Source: an uncultured Chthonomonas sp.
Lineage (GTDB): Bacteria > Armatimonadota > Chthonomonadetes > Chthonomonadales > Chthonomonadaceae
Direction of reading: 5' to 3'
NCBI GenBank assembly: GCA_903859705.1
Contig: CAIONQ010000076.1
Location: 84,315-148,314 of the forward strand
DNA: 64,000 nt
The translations under genes were made by a program, and so were the position numbers. The notes under the pieces were generated by a model, which was not told the origin of the DNA, searched no databases, and worked only from the letters and a program-made list of their open reading frames with translations. Shown in pieces: positions 1 to 8,355 of this stretch. The stretch's first letter is position 1. The number at the start of each line of letters is the position of its first letter.

Positions 1-1497
1 TTCCGGGCACCATAGCTGGCCGCTAAAACCGGAGTTGCAAGCTGCGCGCACGTAGTCTTTGAAATCGTACCAGTCGCTGTAGATTGCCGTTGGGTAGGCC
101 TGTCCGCCAGCATAACTACCCCTGCACAGGAAGTAGGCCCGTTTGCCCAGCGATTCAAACATATCGTGAAAGGATCGCTGGTAGAGGTAACCAAACACGT
201 TGTGCATCTGAGCGCCGCTGAGGCCAGATGGAAATTTCGTATCGTCTGGAAAGAACCAACCGCCAGTGTAATCGGAGCCATCACACTCATCCAGCTTGTA
301 GCCATCAACCCCAATATCGATGTGCTCTTTCTTATGCAGACTCTTAAATACGTTGGTGGTTTCTGCCTTTGTAAAATCGGGAACAAGGCCGCCCCAAACC
401 TCTTTATCGGCAGCCAATCCCTTTTGCTTCAGCTCTGCATAAATTGGCGACGTGGGGTGCACATATGCATGCTCCCACAGGTTGAGATGGAAATTTTTGC
501 CACGCATATCACCAACAAAACCTGCAGGATCCGGGAACTGCGCATGGTTCCATACATAGGAGCATGAGTATGCCTGCGTTTGCCATGCGGGCTCCAGGCC
601 AATCACATCACAGGCAATATTATTCGCCCGAAACTTTGTTGCTACTTCTGTAGCTTTTTCCGCTTTCCAATCCGATTTCATTCGGTACCAGAAGCCAAGC
701 CCCCAGCGCGGCGGCATCTGCATACTGCCAGTTAGCTGAGAATACCTTGCCACTACTTCTCGTAGAGAGGGGCCATACAGAAAGTAATAATCCAGATCAG
801 AATCTGGGGTGGAGAAGGATAGCTCGCCAGCAACCGTTTTACCAAAATCGAAATGTGAGTACTCTGTGGTGTTAACAAAAAGCCCGTAACCGTGGGTGCT
901 CATAAAGAATGGCGTTACGGCGTGGCTGTTGCCAATATCATCTTTTGGATCCGCATTTACCTTAAGATCCTTTGTTTTGCCGCGCTGAGCAAGGCTGTGA
1001 AACTGTAGGCCACCACCAAAAAACTCTTCGCCATCCGCCAGTGTTGCGTGCTGCACCCATCTGGAATTAATGCTCTCAGCTGTAACACCTGCAGAGGCAT
1101 CATACAGCACCTTGCCATGCCTATCTTTGATAATTAGCGGCGCAGCATTGGCTGAATTGCCAGCGGGCGCAACAATCTGCAGCAGCGAGCTAGTTAACAG
1201 CACTTGAGACGGATTGCCAGTAACTGGTGTTGCGTGGAAACTATCGGAACAGGCCGGTTGCGGGCGCACTATTTGAACGGGCGACATCGGTACATTTGCG
1301 CCGATCCGACTGATGTGGATGCGCACTATTTCTGGCGATACCAGAGTAAGTGTCAGGCTGGCCTTAGCATTCGGAAGGGGAGTTGAGTAACTATTTTGTG
1401 CCACGGCAGCTGTGCCTCCATGGATGAAAAAAGTTGCTCCGGCGAATAAGGCCGGGGCCATCCTCAAGCACAGCCATCTGTTAACTATCCGCTTCAT
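1..1497 (-). CDS. Exported GH31-family glycosidase, C-terminal part beyond the window
   Basis: Open without a stop for 499 codons to the window edge, so the 3' part is missing. The start ATG at 1497 follows AGGAGG at 1503-1508 with 5-nt spacing. The N-terminus (MKR..., then a hydrophobic stretch ending near AVAQ) is a signal peptide, so the enzyme acts outside the cytoplasm. The translated protein shows GH31 hallmarks: an N-terminal beta-sandwich with EEFFGGG, then MPPRWGLGFWY opening the barrel, DVIGLEPAWQ, and GVDGYKLDECDG carrying the expected nucleophile Asp. The family cleaves alpha-glucosides or alpha-xylosides with retention. The substrate cannot be told from this part. It lies 32 bp downstream of uup on the same strand and may be read with it. 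Confidence 0.85.
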   Translation of the reverse strand, partial: MKRIVNRWLCLRMAPALFAGATFFIHGGTAAVAQNSYSTPLPNAKASLTLTLVSPEIVRIHISRIGANVPMSPVQIVRPQPACSDSFHATPVTGNPSQVLLTSSLLQIVAPAGNSANAAPLIIKDRHGKVLYDASAGVTAESINSRWVQHATLADGEEFFGGGLQFHSLAQRGKTKDLKVNADPKDDIGNSHAVTPFFMSTHGYGLFVNTTEYSHFDFGKTVAGELSFSTPDSDLDYYFLYGPSLREVVARYSQLTGSMQMPPRWGLGFWYRMKSDWKAEKATEVATKFRANNIACDVIGLEPAWQTQAYSCSYVWNHAQFPDPAGFVGDMRGKNFHLNLWEHAYVHPTSPIYAELKQKGLAADKEVWGGLVPDFTKAETTNVFKSLHKKEHIDIGVDGYKLDECDGSDYTGGWFFPDDTKFPSGLSGAQMHNVFGYLYQRSFHDMFESLGKRAYFLCRGSYAGGQAYPTAIYSDWYDFKDYVRAACNSGFSGQLWCPE

Positions 1498-1529
1498 CAC
1501 AACCTCCTGGCAGGCAGCTAAACCCTTAC

Positions 1530-3332
1530 TTATCTTCTGCTCTCAAGCTCTTCCCAGCGCGCATACAGATCAGTAACTTTCTGCTGTGCATCGTGAAGAT
1601 CGCGCCATGTTTTATCCATCAGAACATGATCTGATACAACATCAGAATCGGCCATTCTCGCCTGTATAGCAAGCACTTTCTCTTCTGCAGTAGTAATCAC
1701 ACCTTCAAGGCCCGCAAGCTCACGCTGTTCTGCTGTGGAGAGTTTGCGTGTGGCGGAAGGGCGAGGGGCAGTTGCGGCCTGTTTCGCAGCCTCTTTAGTT
1801 GGCTCGATATTCGCCCGATGCGTGCGTTCCCATTGAGAGTAATCGGCATAAATGGCTGTAATCCCTGTGCCGGTACCATCCAATGCCAGCAACTCGGTGG
1901 AAACATTATCCAGCATGTAGCGGTCGTGTGTTACGAGGATAATCGCCCCGGGGAAGTCCGTTAAAGTATCCTCTAACACCTCAAGCGTTGGGATATCCAG
2001 ATCGTTAGTAGGTTCATCGAGTATGAGTATATCGGCTTCCTGAAGCATCAGGTTTGCCATCATTACTCTGGCTTGCTCTCCACCAGATAGCGCTCCAACA
2101 GGCATCTCCAGCTGTTCTGGCCGGAACAGAAAACGCCGCGCCCAGGCAGAAACGTGCATCGTTGACCCGCGGAAAGTTACATTGTCACTCTCTGGTGCCA
2201 GAGACTTTCGCAGTGAGAGATCACTACTGAGAGGAGCCCTGTGCTGATCGAAGTACACAACTCGCAGGCCATCCGCCATAAATACGGTGCCGCTCTCTGG
2301 TTCCAGTTTGCCGGTAAGTACCCTGATAAGCGTTGACTTGCCGCTGCCATTTGGCCCCAGAAGCCCCAGTCGAGTGCCGGGCATAAGCGTTACATTCAGT
2401 CCAGAGAAGAGGGTTCTGCCACCAATAGAGTAGCTTACGCCCTTTGCTTTCAGCAACTCCTTCGTTTTTCGGTTGGATGCGGTAAAGTCCAGATCTGCAG
2501 ATCTATCCTGGTTGTTACGATACTTAACTTCGGAGAGCTCATCTATAAGTTTGTGTGCAGCGTCAATACGATACTGTGCCTTTGTTGTGCGCGCCTGTGG
2601 TCCGCGGCGTAGCCACTCTACCTCGCGTTTAACCTGGCCTTCCAGGGCATGCTGCAGATGGGCCTGCGCCTGCATAAACTCATCTTTCCTAACTAAGAAG
2701 TTTGAGTAAGTACCCTCAAAGCTAAGGTAACCTTCGGGATAAGCGCGGTTCATCTCCACAACACGGTTGGTTACATTCTCCAGAAAGTACCTGTCGTGGC
2801 TGATAACCACAAATGCAAAGGGAGCAGCAACCAGGTAGGCTTCAAGCCAGAGTATGCCTTCCAGATCCAGGTGGTTGGTAGGTTCATCCAGCAGCACCAC
2901 GTCGGGCTCTTGCATAATGGCGCGAGCAATCGATAGCCGCTTTCGCCATCCACCAGAGAGTGTATCTACGCGCACAGAGAGATCCGTAAACCCAACCTGT
3001 GCTGCAACACGCATTACGCGTGCAGAAACTTCATAATCTTCCAGTGGGCGGTTTGCAATGGGCTCAACCAGCGCCTCTTGCACCGTAAGTGTCCAGGGCA
3101 GGTCATCACTCTGAGCCACATTGGCCACTATCAGATCACGCCTGCGGGAAACTTCGCCAGTATCGGCCCGTTCGCCGCCCGCCATAATGCGCAGCAATGT
3201 GGTTTTGCCGCTACCGTTTGGCCCGATTAGGCCAAGGCGCTCGCCGGTTGAAACCCCGAGTGTGATGTTGGTAAACAGTGGTCGCGCGCCAAAACTCTTT
3301 GAAACGCCGCGACAGGTGAGCAATATTGCCAT
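1530..3332 (-). CDS. uup: ABC-F ATPase, Uup type
   Basis: Soluble 600-residue protein with two ABC ATPase domains and no membrane segments, the ABC-F layout. Domain 1: Walker A GPNGSGKTTLL near residue 38, signature LSGGWRKRLS, Walker B DVVLLDEPTNHLD. Domain 2: Walker A GPNGSGKSTL, signature LSGGEQARVM, Walker B DILILDEPTNDLD. The inter-domain linker is charged (YRIDAAHKLIDEL region). The last ~70 residues form a heptad-like coiled coil starting LSTAEQRELAGLE, the C-terminal domain that distinguishes Uup from EttA. Uup proteins bind ribosomes and DNA structures and influence translation and transposon excision. It is 110 bp downstream of the histidine kinase gene in the same direction. Confidence 0.93.
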   Translation of the reverse strand: MAILLTCRGVSKSFGARPLFTNITLGVSTGERLGLIGPNGSGKTTLLRIMAGGERADTGEVSRRRDLIVANVAQSDDLPWTLTVQEALVEPIANRPLEDYEVSARVMRVAAQVGFTDLSVRVDTLSGGWRKRLSIARAIMQEPDVVLLDEPTNHLDLEGILWLEAYLVAAPFAFVVISHDRYFLENVTNRVVEMNRAYPEGYLSFEGTYSNFLVRKDEFMQAQAHLQHALEGQVKREVEWLRRGPQARTTKAQYRIDAAHKLIDELSEVKYRNNQDRSADLDFTASNRKTKELLKAKGVSYSIGGRTLFSGLNVTLMPGTRLGLLGPNGSGKSTLIRVLTGKLEPESGTVFMADGLRVVYFDQHRAPLSSDLSLRKSLAPESDNVTFRGSTMHVSAWARRFLFRPEQLEMPVGALSGGEQARVMMANLMLQEADILILDEPTNDLDIPTLEVLEDTLTDFPGAIILVTHDRYMLDNVSTELLALDGTGTGITAIYADYSQWERTHRANIEPTKEAAKQAATAPRPSATRKLSTAEQRELAGLEGVITTAEEKVLAIQARMADSDVVSDHVLMDKTWRDLHDAQQKVTDLYARWEELESRR

Positions 3333-3442
3333 GCGAAAGTTGATCCGTTAAAAAAGAAAGTTACTCTGTTGAGATAGCCACAACAGTGTACCCGCATCCA
3401 CGAATCTGGCAGAGGGCTACATTATTAAGCCCGGCCGGCGTT

Positions 3443-5035
3443 CTATGCCTGTTGGGGCAGCAGTGGCAGGCTAACAGTTACTTTTGTGCCGATGCCAGGC
3501 TGACTTTCAAACTGAATGTTGCCCCTGTGCGCCTCCACAATACTCTTGCAGATGGCAAGTCCCAGGCCCGAGCCTCCGCGTGTACGAACCCTTGATGAAT
3601 CCACGCGGTAGAAACGCTCGCCGAGGTGCATCAGATGCTCTGCGGATATGCCTTCGCCGGTATCAACCACACTAACCTGCACTGTTCCTTCGGAACATTC
3701 AGCATGAATGCAGACTTTGCCGCCTGGTTCTGTATGCCTTACTGCATTTTCCAGCAAGTTCTTAAACACACGCATTAGCTCGTATCGTGTTCCAATAACG
3801 AACGTGTCTGCTAGTTCAATTGCCTCATCAGCTTCCGGCAGGAATATAGGTGCTGTACCGGGCTGCTTTACAAGCTCCGTAGCCTCTATTAGCAGCTCAG
3901 CAACAGATATATGTTCTGTTTCGGCAGCGAGCTTTGCTTCGTCGGAGCGTGCAAGTATTAGCAGGTCATCCACCAGAATGCGCATATGGTTGGCTGCTTT
4001 ATCAATTGCCTGCAGGCGCTTTACATACTCCTCTGGCTCTCTATCTGTACGCAGTGCCAGGCCAGTGTTTGCCTTTATAACGGTAAGTGGCGACTTTAGT
4101 TCATGCGATGCATCCGACGTAAAGCGCCGTTGCTGCTGAAACGAGCCTTCCAGGCGAGATAGCATGGCGTTAAATGTTCTGGAAAGGTCTGCAAACTCAT
4201 CGTCTGCAGCCACTGGCAGTCGCATAGACAGGTCCTGTGCACTGATGTTTTCTGCAGCACGCGTAATCTGCCGTACCGGGCTCAGAGCCTTCGCAGTCAG
4301 GAATGCACCACCACCACCGGCGAGCACCAGCACCAGTGGGATGATGGCAAGCAGAGTAAGATCCAGACTATGGGTTGCACGCTCCATCTCAGCCAGTGGA
4401 AATGAGCACTGTACTACCGATTGCGATCCACCGGGAAGCCTAACCAAGCGTGTGAGTATTCGGAAGTTCTTTCCCGTAGGGTTGTTTATAACGGAGTTTA
4501 CATCAGCTCCATCGGTTACGGTTTTATCGTATGCCGCAATATCCCATGGGGGCTCATTCAAGATAGTTCTTGGGCCATTAACAAACACTCTTGTTGCCGG
4601 CACATTTGGCAATTCCCAGTTACGGCCACTATTGCGCAAACTGCCATTGCCTGGTAAAGAATTTGGCTGGGTAACGCCCTGCCGTTGTGAACTATTGAGT
4701 GCCTGTGAGTCTGGCAGTGTGCTAGACTGAACGCCGATGCTTGTATCTAGTTCCCGAACGCTATTGTTGAAGCCATTGCGGCTGCCTCCGGGAGTGCGTT
4801 GAAAAGCACCACCAGGATAGCCACCGGGCGCAAAACCCCAGCCGCGCCGCATTGTTCTGCTGGCAAAACGAGCCATCCCTGTGAGTTCGCCATCAATGGA
4901 ATGCATCAAGTTGGCCCGCACGCTCATCCTAATTTGGAAGCTCAGACCAACCAGTGTGATGGTAAGCACGCACACGTTCCATAACGTGAGCCTGGCTCGT
5001 ACAGATTTTAGTCTTCCACTAAATGGGTTCTTCAA
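3443..5035 (-). CDS. Membrane sensor histidine kinase
   Basis: 530 residues. A transmembrane helix near residues 15-35 (LWNVCVLTITLVGLSFQI) is followed by an extracytoplasmic sensor region of ~170 residues rich in Gly, Asn, Arg and Ser, then a second helix (LLAIIPLVLVLAGGG), HAMP, HisKA with the phospho-acceptor His in DASHELKSPLTVI, and HATPase with N box (FKNLLENAVRH), DTGEGIS and GGSGLGLAI. It autophosphorylates and passes phosphate to the response regulator encoded just upstream, whose last 17 bases overlap its start, so the two are translationally coupled. The low-complexity sensor region gives no ligand clue. Confidence 0.93.
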   Translation of the reverse strand: MKNPFSGRLKSVRARLTLWNVCVLTITLVGLSFQIRMSVRANLMHSIDGELTGMARFASRTMRRGWGFAPGGYPGGAFQRTPGGSRNGFNNSVRELDTSIGVQSSTLPDSQALNSSQRQGVTQPNSLPGNGSLRNSGRNWELPNVPATRVFVNGPRTILNEPPWDIAAYDKTVTDGADVNSVINNPTGKNFRILTRLVRLPGGSQSVVQCSFPLAEMERATHSLDLTLLAIIPLVLVLAGGGGAFLTAKALSPVRQITRAAENISAQDLSMRLPVAADDEFADLSRTFNAMLSRLEGSFQQQRRFTSDASHELKSPLTVIKANTGLALRTDREPEEYVKRLQAIDKAANHMRILVDDLLILARSDEAKLAAETEHISVAELLIEATELVKQPGTAPIFLPEADEAIELADTFVIGTRYELMRVFKNLLENAVRHTEPGGKVCIHAECSEGTVQVSVVDTGEGISAEHLMHLGERFYRVDSSRVRTRGGSGLGLAICKSIVEAHRGNIQFESQPGIGTKVTVSLPLLPQQA

Positions 5036-5765
5036 CTTTAGCTCTCTTTGCCGAACTTACGGGCACGGCAGATGTGGGCTCATGTTCTTCCGGGCTAAGC
5101 GGCGAGCGCAGTACATAGCCCTGGCCATGTACCGTATGAATTAATCGAACTTCCTGGCCCGCATCCACCTTTTTACGAAGGGCCCCAATGTACACGTCTA
5201 CTGTGTTGGAGTAACTGTCTTCATCCATCCACACACGTTCCAAAATGATCTCACGAGTTAGCGTTTGCCCTTCCCGTGCCGCAAGAGCCTCCAATAGCGT
5301 GTACTCGCGAGGGCTAAGGAATATCTCTTTAGACCCTCGAAATACCCGTTTGGTGCCAGTATCTATCTCCATATCGGCAATTCGAATTACGCGCCGTTTA
5401 TGAACTTTATCGCGGCGGAGCAACGCGCGTACACGGGCAACCAGTTCGTCAAATTCAAAGGGTTTTGGCAGGTAGTCGTCTGCTCCATCCTCCAGGCCCC
5501 GAACCCTATCCTGTACAGAATCGCGCGCAGTAACCATCAAAATCGGAGTAGTGTCGCGCCGGTCTCTAAGTGCCTCACAAATTGCTAATCCATTTGTGCC
5601 GGGTAGCATAAGATCAAGTACAATGAGATCATAACTGTCTACCGTTGCTGCCTCCAGGCCCTCGGTTCCATCCGCAAAGTGCAGCACGCTGTATCCGGCC
5701 TCTGTTAGGCCGCTAATCATAACATCCGCAATACCAGGGTCGTCTTCTATTAGGAGCAACTTCAT
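5019..5765 (-). CDS. OmpR-family response regulator
   Basis: 248 residues from the ATG at 5765 (MKLLLIEDDPG). A longer frame reaches 5864, but the family begins at this Met and the extra 33 residues are an unlikely hydrophobic leader. There is no strong Shine-Dalgarno. The receiver domain has the acidic pair EDD, phospho-acceptor Asp in DLIVLDLMLPG, Thr in VTARD and Lys in LPKPFEFDEL. The C-terminal winged helix (SPREYTLLEALA ... YIGALRKKVD ... HGQGYVL) is of the OmpR/PhoB type. It overlaps the kinase gene downstream by 17 bp. A tandem repeat at 5881-5899 upstream is a likely binding site for it, suggesting autoregulation and control of the divergent gene at 6020. Confidence 0.93.
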   Translation of the reverse strand: MKLLLIEDDPGIADVMISGLTEAGYSVLHFADGTEGLEAATVDSYDLIVLDLMLPGTNGLAICEALRDRRDTTPILMVTARDSVQDRVRGLEDGADDYLPKPFEFDELVARVRALLRRDKVHKRRVIRIADMEIDTGTKRVFRGSKEIFLSPREYTLLEALAAREGQTLTREIILERVWMDEDSYSNTVDVYIGALRKKVDAGQEVRLIHTVHGQGYVLRSPLSPEEHEPTSAVPVSSAKRAKVEEPI

Positions 5766-5880
5766 GTGAGCACCGGCTTTCCACGGGAGCGCTGTTAGCA
5801 GGATGAACACTAGAGGTATGCAATTGCGCATACCATCGCGCAGATCCTGGTCAGAATAGACCATAAAATAGTGTCATGCG

Positions 5881-5899
5881 CTTATGAATTACTTATGAA
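5881..5899. promoter_or_regulatory. Tandem 11-bp-phased repeat, likely OmpR-type regulator box
   Basis: CTTATGAA occurs at 5881-5888 and again at 5892-5899, exactly 11 bp apart in direct orientation. OmpR/PhoB-family regulators bind head-to-tail as dimers to direct half-sites with this 10-11 bp period. It sits 116 bp upstream of the regulator start (5765) and 121 bp upstream of the divergent pseudokinase gene (6020). Binding by the neighbouring regulator is inference. Confidence 0.55.
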
Positions 5900-6019
5900 A
5901 TAATCCTGCTTCATCGTGCATATGTCAACTCATACGAACAAGAATCGCTAAATAAACGTCTGGTGTATTGAAGTCAACTTTAAAAGCTGTAAGCCAGACT
6001 ATGAGTATCAACGGAGATA

Positions 6020-8266
6020 GTGACCACTGTGTTTGCCAACAAACAGGGCGGTATTAACCCAGAACCTGATGCGGATGTGCTGCCTCCTGCCGGGTACGAC
6101 GTAATTTCAGTACTTCTGACAGAATCTCGAATGTCGATGTATCGCGTAATGGATACACCTTCGGGGCAAATTCACCACGCTTACAGGATTAGTTCGCCGG
6201 GGCCGAAACCGCCGACCCAACCCGAGAGTGATGCTATTTGGTACGATGCCTTGTCTCTTCAAAAAGAGCTTGAGGCCAGTGATCGTATGGAGCACATTAT
6301 ATCGGTTCAATGGCATGGCGGTTTTATCTGGGCTCTGAGTGGCCCAGAACGCGGTACCAGCGTCGCATCTTTTGCACGAAACGATGGGAAGCGAACGGTT
6401 GACTGGTGCGCTGCCCTGTTTGAACCCCTCGCGGGTGTTGTAGATTTCGCGGCATCGCGCAACATAGCACACGGCGGCATTGTTCCTGAACTGGTCTACT
6501 TCGAGCCCGAAACCGGGCATGTAGAACTCGCCGGGCTTTTTGCCCGCCGGTTGGCAGCACCGGATATATCTGCATACACGGCACCTGAGTGTGTTCACGG
6601 CGAAGCAGCATCACCCTCTGCAGATCTCTATGCCTGTGGGTGCATTCTTTACAAGTGCCTCACCGGGCGCCCACCGTATACCGGGGCAAACACTGAGGAA
6701 CTTACCAGGGCAATACTTGGACCGGTTGGCCCGCCTCCGCTACTTACTCAAGACTGGATGAAGGCCATCATAGGCGTATTGATGGCACGCTCCCCACGAG
6801 ATAGGTACCGTGTTGCCGTGGATGCAGCAAGCGATATGCGCAACCGCAAGGCACCCGCCATCATTTTGCCAGAAGGCCAGGGTGGCCAGGCCATTCTGTT
6901 GCCAGATGTTCCTGAAACAGGTGAAGATCTGCCAGAGCATGTGCTACCTGGAGAGCCCGGCATGGCAGACCCATACGCCCGTGCAAGTTTGGATTTGCTA
7001 CGCCCCCTTCGGCTGTTGCTTGTTTTGCCTGGTCGCCTGCTAAATGGGTTGTACGACGTTGTAACCATGCCCTTTAACCGGCAGCCAAAGGTTACCACTG
7101 CCGATGGCAGAACTTACCGCCCACCGCGTAAACGCTCTGCTCTAGAACTGCGGATTCAGATGCTATTTGGCAAGGCATGGAATGCAGCCATCTGGTGCGT
7201 GCTTGTGTTTGGCGTAGTATCTGCAGCGCATGGCGCCTATCTAACTTATCGAGATCGCTCCGCAGTAGTTGGTGATATTAAAGGCCTTCCTATGCTGGTT
7301 TTAGAAGGAAAGCGATCGCAATTGGTGAGGGGAGATGTGTTGGAATCTGGCCCGCAACCCGAGATAGATACCGGAAAAGGCGGATCGGTAACCCTATATG
7401 CCGGCGATGCACGCATCCATTTGGAAGAGAATACCAGCGTAGTAATTAAGCGCATAGATTACGATGAAGGCCGCATACGTGTATTTGAAGTTAAGAAAGG
7501 GCAGGTTTCTGCGTACTGTCCATTTCAACGCATGCCCTCCGCACGGTTCGAAATTGTATGTAACGGAGTACGAACGCATGTTCCTCGTTCGGCCCGTATG
7601 CGCGTAACGTGCAGCGATAACGGTGGCGCTAATGTGCAGGTTGCAATGGGTAGGGTGCCGGTAATTACAGGGGCTGCCAGAGTAACGCTTCCAGAGGGAA
7701 AACAGGCCTGGGCTACAGAAGATGATGGCATTGATCATGTCGCCGCTGTTCCAGACAAGAGTCTCTCCGCCCTTATCGATCAAACGGGAGGGCTACCAGA
7801 GCAACGCCCGTGGGACCCGGTTATGGAGCGCTATACCGAACTACAAGAAGAGAAGATTGTGCCAGGGATTAACCGAATGCTAACATTCTTTCACGCAAAA
7901 CCGGCCAGCAAATCAACTCTTATGAATGCACGCGCTGTGTCAATGGCAAAAATGTCGCTCACAGCTTTGCATGCCGCCTTAATGGCCGAGGGCGAACCGC
8001 CATCTGAGCTGGACCTGAAATCACTTAAGCAAACCGAACTGGATAAAGATACCGTTCGGTCTTTGCTCACGCCTTTTGATGGTAAGAAACTGCTGGCCTA
8101 CTACCGCATGAAAGGCGATGCCTACATTGCCTTCGCCCGTGGCCTGGATGGTGTCCACTCATTACTGAGACTGGATACCGGGAAAATTACCGTTCTCAAA
8201 GAGCAAGATGAAGAAGAAGCACTTGCAATGGCACGTAAAAAGTATCGTGATCTTCATGGTGATTAA
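6020..8266 (+). CDS. Membrane pseudokinase with FecR domain
   Basis: 748 residues. GTG start at 6020, preceded by GGAG at 6013-6016. Residues ~20-270 follow the Ser/Thr kinase fold: the APE loop (YTAPECVHG) and helix F (SADLYACGCILYKCLTGRPPY) are plain. The catalytic loop reads AHGGIVPELVYF where HRDxKxxN is expected, the DFG position reads AGL, and no VAIK-type lysine is visible, so catalysis is very unlikely. A single transmembrane helix lies near residue 395 (WCVLVFGVVSAAHGAYL). After it comes a FecR-like beta domain (~420-530; GGSVTLYAGDARIHLEENT), then an alpha-helical tail. The protein probably links an envelope signal to a cytoplasmic pseudokinase scaffold. It is divergent from the two-component genes. 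Confidence 0.8.
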   Translation: MTTVFANKQGGINPEPDADVLPPAGYDVISVLLTESRMSMYRVMDTPSGQIHHAYRISSPGPKPPTQPESDAIWYDALSLQKELEASDRMEHIISVQWHGGFIWALSGPERGTSVASFARNDGKRTVDWCAALFEPLAGVVDFAASRNIAHGGIVPELVYFEPETGHVELAGLFARRLAAPDISAYTAPECVHGEAASPSADLYACGCILYKCLTGRPPYTGANTEELTRAILGPVGPPPLLTQDWMKAIIGVLMARSPRDRYRVAVDAASDMRNRKAPAIILPEGQGGQAILLPDVPETGEDLPEHVLPGEPGMADPYARASLDLLRPLRLLLVLPGRLLNGLYDVVTMPFNRQPKVTTADGRTYRPPRKRSALELRIQMLFGKAWNAAIWCVLVFGVVSAAHGAYLTYRDRSAVVGDIKGLPMLVLEGKRSQLVRGDVLESGPQPEIDTGKGGSVTLYAGDARIHLEENTSVVIKRIDYDEGRIRVFEVKKGQVSAYCPFQRMPSARFEIVCNGVRTHVPRSARMRVTCSDNGGANVQVAMGRVPVITGAARVTLPEGKQAWATEDDGIDHVAAVPDKSLSALIDQTGGLPEQRPWDPVMERYTELQEEKIVPGINRMLTFFHAKPASKSTLMNARAVSMAKMSLTALHAALMAEGEPPSELDLKSLKQTELDKDTVRSLLTPFDGKKLLAYYRMKGDAYIAFARGLDGVHSLLRLDTGKITVLKEQDEEEALAMARKKYRDLHGD

Positions 8267-8298
8267 CAACCTGCAGGCAAAGTCTCCAAACAACAAAA

Positions 8299-8333
8299 CG
8301 GCCCTTCTCATCCAGCTTGGATGAGAAGGGCCG
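8299..8333. terminator. Bidirectional intrinsic terminator
   Basis: A perfect 15-bp stem (8299-8313 with 8319-8333), loop AGCTT, flanked by CTTTATTT on the right and by an A-rich ACAAAA on the left that gives a U-run on the other strand. It lies between the convergent pseudokinase (ends 8266) and E1 dehydrogenase (ends 8356) genes and can serve both. Confidence 0.88.
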
Positions 8334-8355
8334 CTTTATTTACTTGCGCAGCTAC

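Noticed and set aside
5848..5863. TGGTC-N6-GACCA inverted repeat upstream of the response regulator
   Set aside because: A single short palindrome inside a possible leader; the tandem repeat nearby is the better candidate site.
5765..5864. Longer response-regulator start with a hydrophobic leader
   Set aside because: The family starts at MKLLLIEDD, and a signal-like leader makes no sense on a cytoplasmic regulator.
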